Part shown: piece by piece, positions 1 through 13,324 of the stretch
Layout: each line of letters opens with the position of its first letter
Numbering within the stretch: position 1 is the stretch's first letter
Origin: Sweltsa coloradensis
Lineage: Eukaryota; Arthropoda; Insecta; Plecoptera; Chloroperlidae
DNA length: 64,000 nucleotides
Direction: 5' to 3'
Assembly (NCBI GenBank): GCA_024449915.1
Contig: JAMZAV010000444.1
Location: forward strand, 496,001 to 560,000
Made by a program: the position numbers and the translations under genes
The notes under the pieces: model-generated
Seen by the model: only the letters and a program-made list of their open reading frames with translations
Database searches by the model: none
What the model was told of the DNA's origin: nothing

Positions 1-2475
1 ACGGTATAAATCGTGTGTCTCAGGCAAGCGTCACCACTCTTTCCTGACCACGCAAGGTTGCTTAGATTCGTTGTTCGTGTGGGAACCGGCTAAACAACCT
101 AGGTTAACGGACTGGCTATTTTTGTCGTGTGATCTTTGAGTAATTGCCTATTGGTGGTAAAAAAGCATCCAAGCGAATGTTAACAGTTTGAGGTTAGGTC
201 ACTTTGATGTTCAATAATCTAATACAATATCTCGTAGGCCGTCTTTTCAACTGCAAAAATAATTTAGATCAGGATTTTGGAATTCTGTACTTTTGAATAA
301 ATTAATTCTTTAGGCATGCGTCGTAGCGGGACTTCTGTCTGTGCGTCGTGCGAGGTAAATTGCAATGTTGACAATTTAATTGAAACATGAAGTCTAACAA
401 GAAAACGTTTTTTTGTTGTTGTGATTATATATAGGCAGAAACAGTTCATGTATCTCTTTCTTACATAGGATACCGAATACCGTTTATTAGCATTGTATAC
501 TATGAGAATACTCGTGCGATAGTAATTATTAAGCCAGTAGGTTAAATGAAAAGTTATGTACCAATTTCAAATAAATGAGATTACATTTCAAGCACTCACA
601 TTCAGATTATTGCGTTTAAAAAGTGACTGAGAGGCTAGTCTCTAAATACAATTTAAAAATATACATTTATTACAAATTAATTGTACACAAACTATGAAGT
701 GGGTGTTATCTTACGTTGAAAAGTGGGATTTTATCTTGTGTTCGTTGTGCAAATCACGCTATATTCGACATTAAAATAACAACGGATCGCGCCACCGTCG
801 CGCGGATTCTTGCAATATGGCCGGAAAGAAAAAACAGGGAGGTGTAACAGCCTTACAGCCGCTTGTTACCACACAGCCGGCGGTATAACAATCAACAGTT
901 TGAGGACGATTACAACATCTTTGCATCGTTCTAAAATATACTACCGTTATAATGGACAACCTGAATATTTTCACAGTGTAAAAATTTAAGAGTTTTTCAT
1001 GTTTGAAAATGATTTTCCTAATTTCTTGCCCGCTTTTTGCACTCACTGTATGCATAAATGATGCATGCTATGATTTCGGTCGATTACTATTTACTATTAT
1101 TTATCCTATTTCGCAACATTTAAACGGTTTAACAAATCGCGGCAATACAAATAAAAAAATGATAAAATAGCCCCCCCCACCCCCCCCCCCACCCACTAAC
1201 ACACAGGCACCAGTCACATTTGACAATCCACCGTTCAGAGCTTAGCCTACGCTAACATCACAATCTCGTTTACATATTGTAGTTTCCTTGTCAATGGACA
1301 TTTTAATAAGGAGGCTTAAATTATCTCAAAGCTCTAGTATTGTACAAAATCCAGGCAATTATTACAACAATAGGAAAACAAGACCATGACAGATAAAATT
1401 GGAGCAATCTCGATTCGATTTCGAAGCATTGAGAACCGAGATTGAAATGGCCTAATTTGTGCGACTCTATTTCCTATTTTATTTGAACTACGTGAACAAA
1501 ATTAATATAGGCCTATAACCAAAACTACAATTCAACTTGATAGTGATTTCGGTTTACGTGATTATGTCGACGTATTTTACGAACATATTCACAATAATTA
1601 TGTATTAAAATCCTAGATTATAGAGGCTAGCAGCTCATGGGACAGGCAACATACATATAAATAACTAAGATATTATGTGAAAAAGATCGATGTAAGATGT
1701 AAGATAAGAGTTTATGTTAAATGTTTTTAAAATACGTATTTAAACCTGCTTTGTAATAAACAAAATTTAAATAAAAAGCTGTCAAAGTACAATACAAAAC
1801 AGGCCTACCTGCAAATTCTAGGCCTTACAAAGATCTAGGGCCTATATGCCTATTATTCGTCCGAACCTCTGTATGTTCTGTTGTAAAAGTGACTACAAAG
1901 TAAATACACATCAGCATAGACTAATATACCAGATTTTAAAATCATTTCATAGTTGCGAGTGTTAAAACAAATGATTTAAATCAGCCAAAATCCAAAAAAC
2001 CACCATAAGAACGCACAATTCTCAACATTGTCGCAAAAACTGCCATTCACTTAAATCGTTTTCTCCATCTTTGGAAAATGTATACTGATACAATTGAGGC
2101 ATCATTTAACTTCGTAAGACTTATTTCTTGCAGTAAACCATCAATCGTGATTATATTTGAAATATCAATAGGTACAAAACGCTCACAATTCGAACGCAAA
2201 TCTCTATGTAATAGCATGCGCGCGGTCGTAGTACCTCGATTCTCTAGTCGCGCGCTTCGCCACTAGAGCGCATACCTGCAACATTTAATCACGAATACAT
2301 TAGTGGACTGATAAACTATTTCAAGTAATGTAAGTTAGTTATGCACCAACTACAATCTTTATGTAGCAAATTTAAGTTGACGTTTTTGAGGTAAGCATAC
2401 TCCAACTAAGTATTTCATCCTGGGTGGATTTTTTTAACTTTCAAATTGTCCTATCAATTACAACATACACATACC
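1..2475. other. AT-rich non-coding DNA
   Basis: I see no supported gene here: the open frames are short and have no splice-site context or recognisable motif. AGGCCT/CCTAGG-rich stretches occur around 1800-1850, and a short hairpin (CTCTAGT ... ACTAGAG) at about 2243-2270 lies in a small CG-rich patch. A poly-C tract is listed separately. Confidence 0.6.
1171..1196. repeat. Poly-C low-complexity tract
   Basis: An almost pure run of C broken by single A residues. Its length is likely to be polymorphic and prone to sequencing error. Similar G/C homopolymers recur at 12625-12640, 15121-15148, 17909-17921, 42917-42929 and about 56775-56790. Confidence 0.9.
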
Positions 2476-3236
2476 ACCGCGTTGTTGGATGAGCGTATTG
2501 GCTGCATTGAGCTGCCATATCTTATGCGGATTTTCTGTTGTTCTATGAAAAAAATATTTACTAAATTCAAATTTTTTTTTAATTTAATTAAAATTTAATA
2601 AAAAAAAAACTTAATTTTTTTTTTAATTTATCGTATTTTTAAAAAAAGAAAAAAATCAAAAAATTGGGATTTTTATAAAAAATAATTATTCGATTGCGCT
2701 CAAATTTCACACGAATATATAAATTAATAAAATTAAGGTTCTGTAAAAACTTATTACAATAGGATCAAGCATGTAGGTGTAATAAGTAAAAAAATTGTTT
2801 TAAAAAAGAAAAAACCCACAAAGTTTCTATTTTCATTAGAAATAATTTTTCGATTGTGCTCAAATTTCACACGAATATCTTAATTCATAAAATTAAGGTT
2901 CTGTGAAAAAATCATTAAAATCGGATAAAGCATGTAGATGTTATAAGTAAAATAAATTTTCAAAAAATCGAAAAAAAATCGTAAAATTGCGATTTTTATG
3001 AGAAATAATTTTTCGATGGCGCTCAAAAACGTGGCAGTTCTAAGTTCAGAGATTTTGAAGGCCTCCATAAAATTTCATCGCAATTGGAGTATCGGTTTAG
3101 CCTGAATCGTGCTAACAAACAGACAAAAATACAGAAAGAAAGAAAGAAAGAAAAAAAAACATTCCGGATTTTTTTCTCCAGTGTAGTGAAATGGAATCTT
3201 CGCTTCGCTCGCTACGCTCGCTGTACGCTCATCCAA
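2476..3236 (-). mobile_element. Helitron-like non-autonomous element, 3' end cut short
   Basis: A member of the family best preserved at 60485-61252. In element orientation the family begins TTGGATGAGCG, followed by AGCGAAGC-type repeats. It ends with the same motif inverted (CGCTCATCCAA), then a short hairpin region (CGCGGCGGGACTTAAGCG) and CTAG. This copy runs on the minus strand: its start is at 3236, its inverted motif at about 2485-2495, and the terminal hairpin/CTAG is lost except for CCGCG. It contains A/T runs and no coding capacity. Assignment to Helitron-like or Helentron-associated elements is inference from end structure. Confidence 0.7.
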
Positions 3237-4428
3237 CAAATGTAGTATTCTGCAGTGAAAATGAGAACATGCAGTTTTATTCTAGTCTATACGTCTAGGT
3301 GTTCTAGAAGGAAGATTTATATTTTTGGTCGTGCTCAGGTTTGAAGTTTTCTACTAACTTCTTTATATTCTTCGTTCGCGTTCGTGTTCTCGTCGTTGTC
3401 TTTGTTGGTGATGGTGCTGGGCTTTGCGAAAGCAAATATTGGGATTATAAAATCAAAAACCACTCACAAAGTTAAGGAAAGTGAAAATGTTTAAAATCAC
3501 TTAATTCTTTTCGAGAGTTGCTAATGTTAGACTATATAGAAAAGTGAAACGATCTTGAAAGAGTTGTGAATTAAAAAGTTAAATAACAATGTTGTTGATA
3601 ATATACTCGGTACACATTTGTACTTTTTTTGTAAGTATTGTAATAATAATAATCATCATATTGAGGTGATATTATGTTGATAGTTTTTAATACATCTTTT
3701 TAAAACGTGTTTAAATTTAAACAAGATCGAAATACCACTAAATACTTTTACAAGAACTGTGCAAAAATTCAAATGCTATGCATATTATAAAATATACCAG
3801 CTGTTCCATAAAGTTTACTTTTGATAATAGCATACTGTTAAACAAAATACACCCCTTAACACATGCATTAACTTATTGCACGTTATGATGACAAAACGCC
3901 TTTTCCCACTATAAAAAATTTTATGTGTGATGTTCAAAGTATGTTACATCACAACTCAACTAGCTTAAGTATCATGACGGAGCCCAGTAATTAGCTATGG
4001 ATTACGTCAGGACATCCGGTGGTGGGACTCGAAACCACAACCCCCAACATAATCCCTCCTCATCCAGGTTGATGAATGAAGAATTTAACACCGCAGGGCC
4101 ACTCTAGGTGTCTAGCTTTATTAACTTAATCTTCCGGTTTGTAGCGCACTTGAAGGAAATTATAATTTAAATAATAAACAGGCGACAGAGAAGCGTCAGA
4201 GAGACACCGCTCACCTCAGTCAGCGTTCAATAATCTTTACGTTCGAGAAGTCCTCGTTTAATTCATCAATCAACGCCAAAACAAAGCCAAACACAGATAT
4301 CGATTATCGACTGAGCTCGATCTATCTTACGTAATAAAAACACCGCCTCCTAGATTGGAAGAGAACGAGATTTAATTGCGAGACACGGCCACCTGGTTGA
4401 GATTGATTCCGCGGGTAATGATTCTGGC

Positions 4429-4447
4429 TTTGGTGGAGGCGCCGGGT
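4429..4447. repeat. Recurrent block TTTGGTGGAGGCGCCGGGT
   Basis: One of four copies of a 19-bp motif in this window (others at 5351, 20865 and 27037), all in the same orientation. The other strand reads like the 3' end of a tRNA including CCA (CCCGGCGCCTCCACCA). Two copies lie inside GTCY-type elements, so it is probably a conserved internal block of that family. No LTR pair flanks this copy. Confidence 0.6.
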
Positions 4448-5350
4448 TCGAGATTAGTGCGATATTGTTCGATTTATTAAACGATGAAGGTGAAGCGAGA
4501 TTTCCGAGATAGTAATGATGAACTGATATAAGAAATAGAAGAGAAAAAATATTATCTTCTTTCTTGCATCAAGTAACTCAAGATCAACACAATATACAAT
4601 ATTATGAGAAATCGCGTAGGTACTTTTTTCGTAAAAAAAATGAACAAGAACGGTAAAGGACACAAAGATTGATTTTATTTCTACAAATGTAAACAATAAA
4701 GTTAAAAAATATATATTCGCATAATCTGAAAGCAAATAATTTATGACATTGTGAAATAATGTGTGTGATATTGTGTATGCTATAAATCTACCACTCAGAT
4801 AAAAGTTGTAACCAACGATAAAAATATATCTATGACCTTAACATCGTTGGTTGTAAAAGAAGTAATATTTAAAAACTACTATCTAACAGATACTAAAACT
4901 AGATTGTAATATCTAGGACGCAGTGTTTAAAAAATGTGATGAAACTCGATTTTTATTGTAGTGTTTTAACCCAGTTACTTATTATAAGTCAATGGTTTAA
5001 TCAATTAGAGTTTGATTGTTATTAATAAAATAGCGCCAATGTTAATGTTACTTAGTAATGGAGATGTCTAATTTATTTATAATGCGATGCGTGGGTAAAT
5101 TACGTCAAGAATAAAAGAGTAAGTAGGTAGGTTTTAACACGTTGACGCCAAAAGATGAATTTAGCGCGGTTACATTGTAAATACATGCATAAATATTATT
5201 ATTTCAAATGTGAGATGTCCCCCCTCGAAAATACTTTCTTGTGACTAAATGGCTAGAGAAAAAGAATGCGTAATTTTATGTTTAATGTAAACTGTTGAAA
5301 GTTATAGCCAACCCTTGATAGGCGAGAGTGAATCAACGTAAAAAATGTAA

Positions 5351-5369
5351 TTTGGTGGAGGTGCCGGGT
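5351..5369. repeat. Recurrent block TTTGGTGGAGGTGCCGGGT
   Basis: The second copy of the 19-bp block. Here the sequence continues CTATGTCCCGG, so on the minus strand it forms a 5-bp stem (CCGGG/CCCGG) around a 7-base loop, like a tRNA T-arm followed by an acceptor strand ending CCA. It is probably a tRNA-derived or tRNA-mimicking part of a repeat. Confidence 0.55.
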
Positions 5370-5689
5370 CTATGTCCCGGAGCTTCATAAAACTGTGTTG
5401 GAGTTAGTATAATCGAGTTGAGGAGGTGAAACTTATTAAATAAGTAAACGAATATACTGTTCACAAGTAAGAGAGGAGGGAGGATGTCGCCAAATGTTGG
5501 TAAATTTGAACAAAAAACAAAAATCTAGAAGAATTCGATAAATAGCGTTGACCTCTCGTCAATGGCTCGTATTGAGAGACACGCATTGATGCCAAGGTTC
5601 AGTGAGTCGACCAGATGGTATCGGCATCACTGTCAGAAGCACAGAGTACAGGCAAAGACAAGGAGAAACACAAGAATCAAGAAGCGAAC

Positions 5690-6530
5690 GCCTTAGAGTG
5701 TAAACCATTGGACACAAAATACAATTTCATTATTTGTACAGCAAATTCCTGAGATCGCTAAGTCGAAATTTACTTTCTCGGACACGTTTCTGATTGGATC
5801 TATTGGCACTAGACACGTGCTGCCCCCTAGTGGTCGCCGGTGAAAGCGCGAGTCCCTACTCCGGGAGTCGGGAGGGAGTCCCGCTACCGAGCGGGTTATG
5901 CTAGCCGTAAAACAGCAATTTGCTCCGGGATTATTCCCACCAAATAGCGGCACGGGAGGGCGGGAGAGCAGGATATAAACCAGAGATAAAGCGGGAATGG
6001 GAGAGGCGGAGAAACTCCCTGGAACAATGGCAGACGAAATGAACAAGCGGGAAGGTAATACCGGTGCCGGGAGAAAGTACTATTTGAAAGCGTAAAGGGT
6101 AAGGGGAAAACTTAAAACTTAACAAAAATAAAGAAATGCAAACGAATAAAAATGTCACACTGCGGCGAGAATGTTGGGATAGCAGCTCGTAGATAAAATA
6201 TTCTTAAGAAAATGTTCCACTATTTTTCATGATAACAATGAATATGTAAAATGAAATTTGTAAAGTTGAAACCAAGATTAATTCCAGAAGGGAAGCGGTC
6301 GGATGTGGAGGATGACGTAACGGGAGACAACAGGTCGGGAGATAGGGAGAGGGGAGGGAGGAGACAAATGGGGTTGGTTAGGGGGAGACATCAGATTGTG
6401 AGGTCGAGCGAGAGCCGAGCTGATAAGAAGGTGACGAATTGAGAGCGGGGAGATAATTGAAAGTTGGGCGGGCGAGGGTTTATACGGGTTGTTGGATGTT
6501 GCGATAGGAATCCACGTCGCGGCCTGGCAA
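5690..6530. promoter_or_regulatory. GC/CpG-rich block, candidate regulatory region
   Basis: This stretch is visibly richer in G, C and CpG than its surroundings. It includes a GC-rich part at about 5815-6060 and a purine-rich plus strand at about 6290-6530. The overlapping open frames share no recognisable domain, so I do not call a gene. The first coding exon of the long plus-strand gene (22961) begins after a splice acceptor, so a 5' non-coding exon and promoter must lie upstream. This block is one candidate, by inference only. Confidence 0.25.
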
Positions 6531-8392
6531 AACAGTACATTCTATTTAATTTATATCGTGTTGTAAGCTCTAAGGTTATTAAATACGAAATATTTCTACG
6601 CATTAATTAAAGCAATTTTCCGTGTTTAAAAAAAAATCTCTAGTAGCATTTTTTATTAGTTCTATAAAAACTGGTAAAATTTCAAATATTATACTCACGA
6701 ACTGTGATCTTGTGTGCATCAATGAGAACCAATTCTGCAAGAAAAAGAAAAATTAAATTAGTAGGTTACCAAAAGGATTAATTATTTAAAAGGACTTGTA
6801 GGATCTAGCTTATAATAGTATAATTTCTATTCATTGGAATAATTTAATTCACGTGTACAAAGATGGTCACAAAATGAGCTTTAATGTGTATCTCATACAT
6901 TAAAAATAACGCGGCAAGATGTATGACATATTAAGACGAATGCGAGACTCTAGGTTGGTTGAATTTAAAAAGAAATGTATTGTTTTAAAAAGAAAAAAAG
7001 AAAAAAGCACTTACTGGAAGTAAATGTTTAGTTTCAATTAAATTAGTGAAATGAGTCTCGAAGCGTGGGTTGATGCATATTTGAATAGACTTCCCCACTC
7101 CGGTGCTAGATTCACGTCTGTAGTAATGAAATTAGACCCGGGTAGATAGTAGGAACGTGTCTAAGAAACGAGAATAAGAGTGGGGGAGAACGAGACAGGT
7201 AGGATCTTATTCCTTGTTTTGCTGTGGCCCAAGTCTCATGCTAAGGGGCAGGTGCACGAAGCTGTCTCGAATGCAAATGGAGCCCGATGATGTTTCAGGA
7301 TCGCGACTGTGACCTCGCCGTGTCACGGTCGCTGGTCGGGGAAGTAAACATGACGTCATCATCAGTCGAGGAAGGAGTTGTCGGAGGGAATCCCCGCGCT
7401 CTCATTTATTCAAGTTCTCGCGTTGAGCGCCGTTAAAGAGAAGACCTCTGGTTTTTAATAAAAATGCAGGTTTAAAATACAATAAAGTATCCATGAATGT
7501 ATTGAGGTACAAGTTTAAAGTAAATGAACACTACAAAACCATTAAGGTGGGTTTGACTTTGAAAATCAAATATGCCAACACTTGATAAAAGAACAGAAAA
7601 AGGAAAAATGTGATTTAATAAATTTTTAAAATTGAATATTTGAAATAAAATCTATATTAAATCAACTCGGAACTACATATTGAGTAAAGTTAAAAACAGA
7701 AAAATGAAGTCGAACACACTTGGGCGTTATATTCGATATTCTATACAACTTTAAAATGTAAAACACGTCGCGTTTTGCAAAATGTAATTACTGGATGCGG
7801 TTTTTTGGACATACATTTACATTAAGAAATGACAAACCGTTAATTACATTCAAATTAACATTTTAAATTGCCAAAAATAATTAGGAGTACCGTTGATGCA
7901 GAATCAAATTAAAAATACCCTTTCATTCCCCTTGAGAAGACGTTAAACGCACTCGATAAGAAAATTCTACTCAAAAGGTTCGTAATTAACTTTAGTAAAG
8001 AAGTTCATTAAAACATAAGAAGCTTTTCAGTCACAGACGACAAATATGAACAAGCTCGAGTCTAACTAGGCTATTCATCAGCTAATTCGCTGCTGTGCTG
8101 ACGCTGACGGTTGTAATGAGTGAAGGCTGGCTGTGCTGACGTCAACTCAAGGACATTCACCGGGCGTTGGTGAAGAGCTTATTCGGCCCTGTATAACACC
8201 GAATATACGCATCTTAGGCTTCGCGGCTTTGTCGTTTAACTATGCAGATAGCTATAGCTGAGAATTAAATCTTATTGAAGCTCGTTGCTTCTTCTGAGTG
8301 GTTGGATTAGAGTAGTAGACCACATTTTAACTTTATTTATGTACGATGTCAGAACATGATTAAACAAACCGCAGTAGGTATTCTCTCATTAA
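6531..8392. other. Non-coding DNA with CRE-type sites
   Basis: No gene is supported. A moderately GC-rich part at about 7230-7440 holds an octamer-like ATGCAAAT (about 7275) and a palindromic cAMP-response-type site TGACGTCA at 7351-7358. A second TGACGTCA lies at 8137-8144. These words can occur by chance, and regulatory function is only a possibility. Confidence 0.4.
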
Positions 8393-9008
8393 AGGGGCTA
8401 TTTCTCAAAAAAATATTTTTTACTGCATAATCTATAGCAGAATACTACACTTAAATGGTCGTTTAAAAAATTATATCTTGTAACTGTGATTTTACACGAA
8501 GTTTTCTTTTTTCAATGCAGAAATTTGCAAAAATTGGCGTTTTGGGAAATTTCTTAAATCGTCTTTAACTTGCTTCTTTTTTGTTCCACATATATACGAG
8601 AGCATTATACCAATCTAAAATGGCCCTTTACAACATCGTGTCTTGAAACTGTGCATAAATATACTCTGAAACGTGCAAAAATATGCATTCCAAAATCACA
8701 CCCCTTCTTGGTAATCAGCATATTTTGAGCGAACCACTTGCCCAAATTACAAAACAAAATATAGAGGATTTACAGAAAAGGCTGTAAATATTTGTTTGGG
8801 TCAAAATCACCAAGGTCACGGGGCATGAAGTTCGTCCCTATGTTATTTCTTATGGGATATTTTTGCCGATGGGACCTAGCTCGAAAAATACAAAGTTTGA
8901 CAATTTTTTGGGGTAATGGTGGACCGAATTATTTTTCTGTTAATTTCTTAATTCATAACTAGTTAGCCTAATTGAAATATTTTTTTAGTTTAGCGGGTGA
9001 ATATCCCT
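8393..9008. mobile_element. piggyBac-like MITE with TTAA target sites
   Basis: The 616-bp interval is bounded on both sides by TTAA (8389-8392 and 9009-9012). The ends are imperfect inverted repeats: AGGGGCTATTTC at the left, and AGGGATATTCAC when the right end is read inward. TTAA duplication with ends starting in a run of G/C is typical of piggyBac-type elements. There is no transposase frame, so it would be non-autonomous. The terminal repeats are short and imperfect, so confidence is moderate. Confidence 0.5.
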
Positions 9009-9012
9009 TTAA

Positions 9013-9644
9013 CTATACTAACTATTATAATCACATCTCCAGCCCAATGGGGTTTAGTGATAAAAGTTGTTAGTGTTTGAAGTCTTTAAAACACATTTCA
9101 AGAAATATGAATAGAGATGGAATAAAGTATTGATTTTGGTTTGAATTAAAACCATATCTCTTATGCTTCTTCTTTATAGGCCAATTTGATTGATTTATTG
9201 TACTGTGACATTAAGCGACCCATACGTAAAAAATTGTACCATTTCCTGCGATGTAATTTAAACTTGAGTCATTTAAGAATAACAATACCACGATCGAGGT
9301 ACACGTTGTGTATATAGTGCGATGTCTCAGCATACATGCAACTCTCCACCCCATGGCTTGAGCAAGCGAGTGTACACCAATACCGGAGGAATATTGCAAC
9401 AATTACACCACGCTCTGTTTGTTCAGTGCTACACTAGATTGCCCTCGGATAATCCCAATAATGACCGGTCCACCTCCATTGAGACCCTCGTATGCGCCAT
9501 CTCACCCTTAGTTGACGAGCTACGGATCGTGAGACGACTAGGGGGGGATCCCCAAGACAGCGGTCCCGCCGGCACAGTAGGTAAACCACAGAAAGTTAGT
9601 TAACTCTTCTGTCCCCTAACAGGACGTAACAATGTCATGTCTCA
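9013..9644. other. Non-coding stretch
   Basis: A 93-codon open frame at 9322-9603 has no recognisable domain, no splice context and an overlapping frame on the other strand. I see nothing else in this interval. Confidence 0.45.
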
Positions 9645-10077
9645 TTGGATGAGCGAAGCGAAGACTTAATTTCACTGACCCCCCAAAAAAATTAGCTCGG
9701 TGTTTTTTTTCTTGTATTTTTGTCTGTTTGTTCGCGCTCTACCGGGCAAACGGCAAATGCGATCTTGATGGAAATTTTAGGACTCTTTCGAAATCTCTGA
9801 ACGTAGATTTTCCACGTTTTTAGGTACAATCGATCAAATATTTCTTATGAATATCGTACTTTTACGATTTTTATCGGTTTTTAATGAGATATTTTTGTAA
9901 TATTTGGCCCGCGACCGGACAAACGGCTACTCCGATCTTGATGAAACTTGATGGAACGTTTAAAATTATTACTGTTATTATATATGTTACGATTTAACTT
10001 TGAGAAATATTCTATGATACGTACTTTCCGGCTCAGCATCCAACGCACGGCACTAAAACGTTGGTGAAACGGCCTAG
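9645..10077 (+). mobile_element. Helitron-like element, short subfamily
   Basis: It starts TTGGATGAGCGAAGCGAAG after an A. It ends GCTCAGCATCCAAC, a degenerate hairpin and CCTAG directly followed by T (CTAG at 10074-10077). The body shares the family core 'TTTTTGTCTGTTTGTT ... CCGGGCAAACGGC' with the copy at 45301-46085. It has no coding capacity. The A|TTGG start and CTAG|T end match the other complete copies. Confidence 0.7.
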
Positions 10078-13000
10078 TAGTTAACCAATATCGCTGACAA
10101 TATTAAGTTCGATCTCAATAACACTTTTGACTCTTAGTCTTAGTCAATAAAATAAAGTTTTATTTCTGGATCTAGCCTTCAACCGTTGAGTGACTAATAC
10201 ACGCTTCAACATTACTAACACGTTTACAGATTACAATTTTCTGGAAAAAGGTTTCCACATAATTCACAAGCTATATTTAATGATGCAATATTTCAACTAG
10301 TCAATTTGAGTAAGAACATTTGATAACAAATAATTCTCTACGTTATCTGTCTTTTAAACACGAGAATAAATAATAATTTAATGGACATTGTTAAATAAGA
10401 AAAGTAGCCCAACAATAGGGTATTGCCAGAAAACGAATAGTTTAAGTATTAAAGAAGTACCACTAGGGCATTTAGGTAAAATGAACATCAACTATAGGTG
10501 CCGAGGGTGATATAGCGATTGTTGCATCCTAAGTAGTGTGCATTCAAAAATGTTACCCTATTACTTAATCCATGTGAATATAAAGATGGCTTTGTGAGCA
10601 TTTTCTAAGTTATTTTTTAACACTTTTTGATTTTTCCATTAAGAATATAAGGAATAATTTACGCAATATTATCTATTGAGGTATGATAAATTAATATATT
10701 TAGCTTGAAAGAGTTTCTTACCATTACTTTTAAATTATTTGGAATATTTTGGAGTGTTTTAAAACCTCAAAGTTAGCACTATATAGTGAGGGATAAATTC
10801 TTGCACCGATTAAGAATTCAAATTCAGCCACAATTAGTGAAAAACATTGTTAAGGAAATTTCCAATTGTTTGAGCGTTTATTTTGAATTTTGAATTCAAT
10901 TTTAACGTGTTTAAAAATCGTGAACTTGCTATTTTATTAGCATTAGTTCAATTCGCTAACTTCACCCATCTTTAAATCAGTCGTTTCAACCAAGGACTGT
11001 AGTTGACAGGTTGCTGTGTTCACAAGACTAATGTACACGACCTAGGGTTAACTGTATACCATATTTCGACGAGATGAGATGGAGTTAACACGACACACAT
11101 TTCAATTATTTAGACTACTAAAGTACGAATACCATCGTCCGCCTGATTTATGTAGATATCAGATGATTGGTCACTAACTCGCTCTGATAAACACAGCATT
11201 GAATTAATGTTCCCACATTAGAATTACATGATAACATTACCTCAAATTAATAATTAATAACTGGAGTGAAACTGATTTCCCCTAGGTCCAATCATGCAGA
11301 TCTTCGCCTCAACGTAATAGGCCTGAACCGCGGCTGCTAAACACGGGCTTCGCGAGGTATAACTCATTCTAACCGAGCCGAGTCCCGTACCGTGGTAATA
11401 ATCCCGGTTGTCACTGACAGCTGACTATGACAAATGACGGGCCTAGAGGCGGTTTCTCATTGAGTACGTGGTGCCACTAACCTGCTAAAATATACAACAT
11501 TACGAAACATTGATTGATGTTGTGCTTGGCATATTTCTCGTTTTGCGATGTATCTCATTTTAATTGGCCAGCATCTGGGGTATTTCGGAAAAAGTGGTAT
11601 TATAAGTACATTTTAGGAAATGTTTCAAAGAAGTTGACACCGCTTTTCCAAAATATGCTTAGCAAAGAAACCAAATACTCAACATAGGTATGCTAGGTAA
11701 ATAGAAGGTAAATTTCACTTCGTTATACATCGTTTTTGAAAAATTATTCTAACCCAGTAAGCGTGTACCGAGAAGTAAAATTCTTACACCTTAAAACTTT
11801 TCCGAAATACCATAGGTACGTGGCATACAAAAATGTTTTGAATTGCATTATTATACTCTAGTGCATATAGATAAAGAATGTGACCAAAATTGATGTAAGA
11901 AACAATATGCTTCTCAAAGATCATTCGATCAATTTTCACGCTACAGTATAGCTTACATTTATTTTTTGATTGCCGTTTGGCGGTACAAATTGATAAAAAT
12001 GTCAGTGAACTAAATAATTTGTAGAGTAAGAACCATCAAAGTTGAATGCTACATCCACGGAGAGGGAGCAGTAAAAAATCGAGCTGAAGACGGGCCTCTT
12101 CCTTCTTGTGTACATTCATGGAATAAAATAAAACGTAGTTTCCAGGTTATATCAGCAAAATCCAATTCAATTCTGTATTTTCGTTTGATGCATGAACAAT
12201 GTCCGTTGGATTCACATTGTTTCAAAATTGATATTTTCATTGTGAGCATTTGTTTTGTAAAAACGAACAAATACAATACCCTATTGGTGTAACTTAGCTT
12301 TAGTAACCGCATGGAATGGATTCCTATGAAGTAGACTGCCCTTACGTGAATATCGAGATGAGGTAGATGTTTCTCCCAGCCACTGTACCAGAACTCCCCT
12401 GACTCACCTGGCAAGAGAGTTTTCCTATGACGAGACTATACTCTCCAACTCACCCTAGCACATCCTGGGGTTGGATAGGCCATTCGCTTTTTGATCTTCA
12501 TTTGTCCAGGTCTACGGTAGCTGCAAGATCTCGAGTTTTATCGCCCCCGTGGGAAGGGGCGTCGCGACGCCTACCTGGGGAGATAGACGCCGATACAGCC
12601 GGCCTCAGACAAACAATACTCTTACCCCCCCCCCCCCCCCACCGAGGGGGGCGAGGGAAGCACGATTACAAATACCGGATTAAAGGGAACAGACCGGGGT
12701 ATCCCACTTGGAAAACAGGGATATCTAGCCCGCAGGTGGTCGGGATTACCTTATATGTAGCCTACGAGTCTGGAAGCAGAACTGAGTATATGAATATAAA
12801 CTGCAGATTCTTACACGAGTTGCAATATTGAATTAAATTAAAATGTAGGTTCGTGAAGGCTAAAAAACAATATTTTTCCACATGATAGCCCAAACAAATA
12901 TAACGCGCACCTTTATATGTTTTGACTAGTATTGCTACTCGCAACTCCACCACATGTTTCAATAACACGGAGAATTGCATTATATATGCATCCTGAGTTA

Positions 13001-13324
13001 AACGTTACATTTGATTCCGTAAACAGATGGTGAATATCAAAATTACTTTCGAAACGAAATTGAACTTAAATAGTTGCATCCTCTGTTGAATTGAGCGTAT
13101 CGTTTGAATACGTTAACAGCTGTCAAATACAATAAATTATATCTGAACGTAATTAAGCTACATCGATACAGTACTTATACTTGTTGCTATATGATACTGC
13201 ATGGAAAATTGTTGTATGCCCATATTTTGAACAAGTGTACAAAACGCGAAGAATAAACTTAGCAAAGTCTAACGGAAACTTGACGCAATATATTATGTTA
13301 ACATAAAACCTGTTCTTTTCTTTA
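10078..13324. other. AT-rich non-coding DNA
   Basis: No gene is supported. A small candidate TIR element at 11579-11811 is listed separately. A slightly GC-rich patch with a 134-codon open frame at 12427-12831 spans a 16-base poly-C (12625-12640), and its frame has no recognisable protein features, so it is not called. Confidence 0.5.
11579..11811. mobile_element. Small candidate MITE with 14-bp inverted ends
   Basis: GGTATTTCGGAAAA at 11579-11592 is matched exactly by its reverse complement TTTTCCGAAATACC at 11798-11811. The 233-bp size and AT-rich non-coding middle fit a MITE. I could not identify a target duplication, and no second copy is visible in the window. Confidence 0.35.

Larger units (their letters stand above)
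3237..5689. other. Non-coding DNA with SINE-like and block-motif fragments
   Basis: No gene is supported. A stretch at about 4008-4055 contains a reversed B-box-like motif (GGACTCGAAACC) and may be the tRNA-like part of an old SINE. Two copies of a recurrent block (4429-4447 and 5351-5369) are listed separately. The rest is AT-rich unique-looking sequence. Confidence 0.5.

Noticed and set aside
4429..5369. An LTR retrotransposon suggested by the primer-binding-site-like block
   Set aside because: No paired LTRs, polypurine tract or reverse-transcriptase frames were seen around any of the four copies.
5693..6158. Overlapping minus-strand frames in the GC-rich block
   Set aside because: GC-richness lengthens random frames. 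Two overlapping frames are equally open and neither has a recognisable motif.
12427..12831. A 134-codon open frame
   Set aside because: It spans a 16-base poly-C giving a proline run, has no domain or splice context, and the flanks are repeat-like and non-coding.
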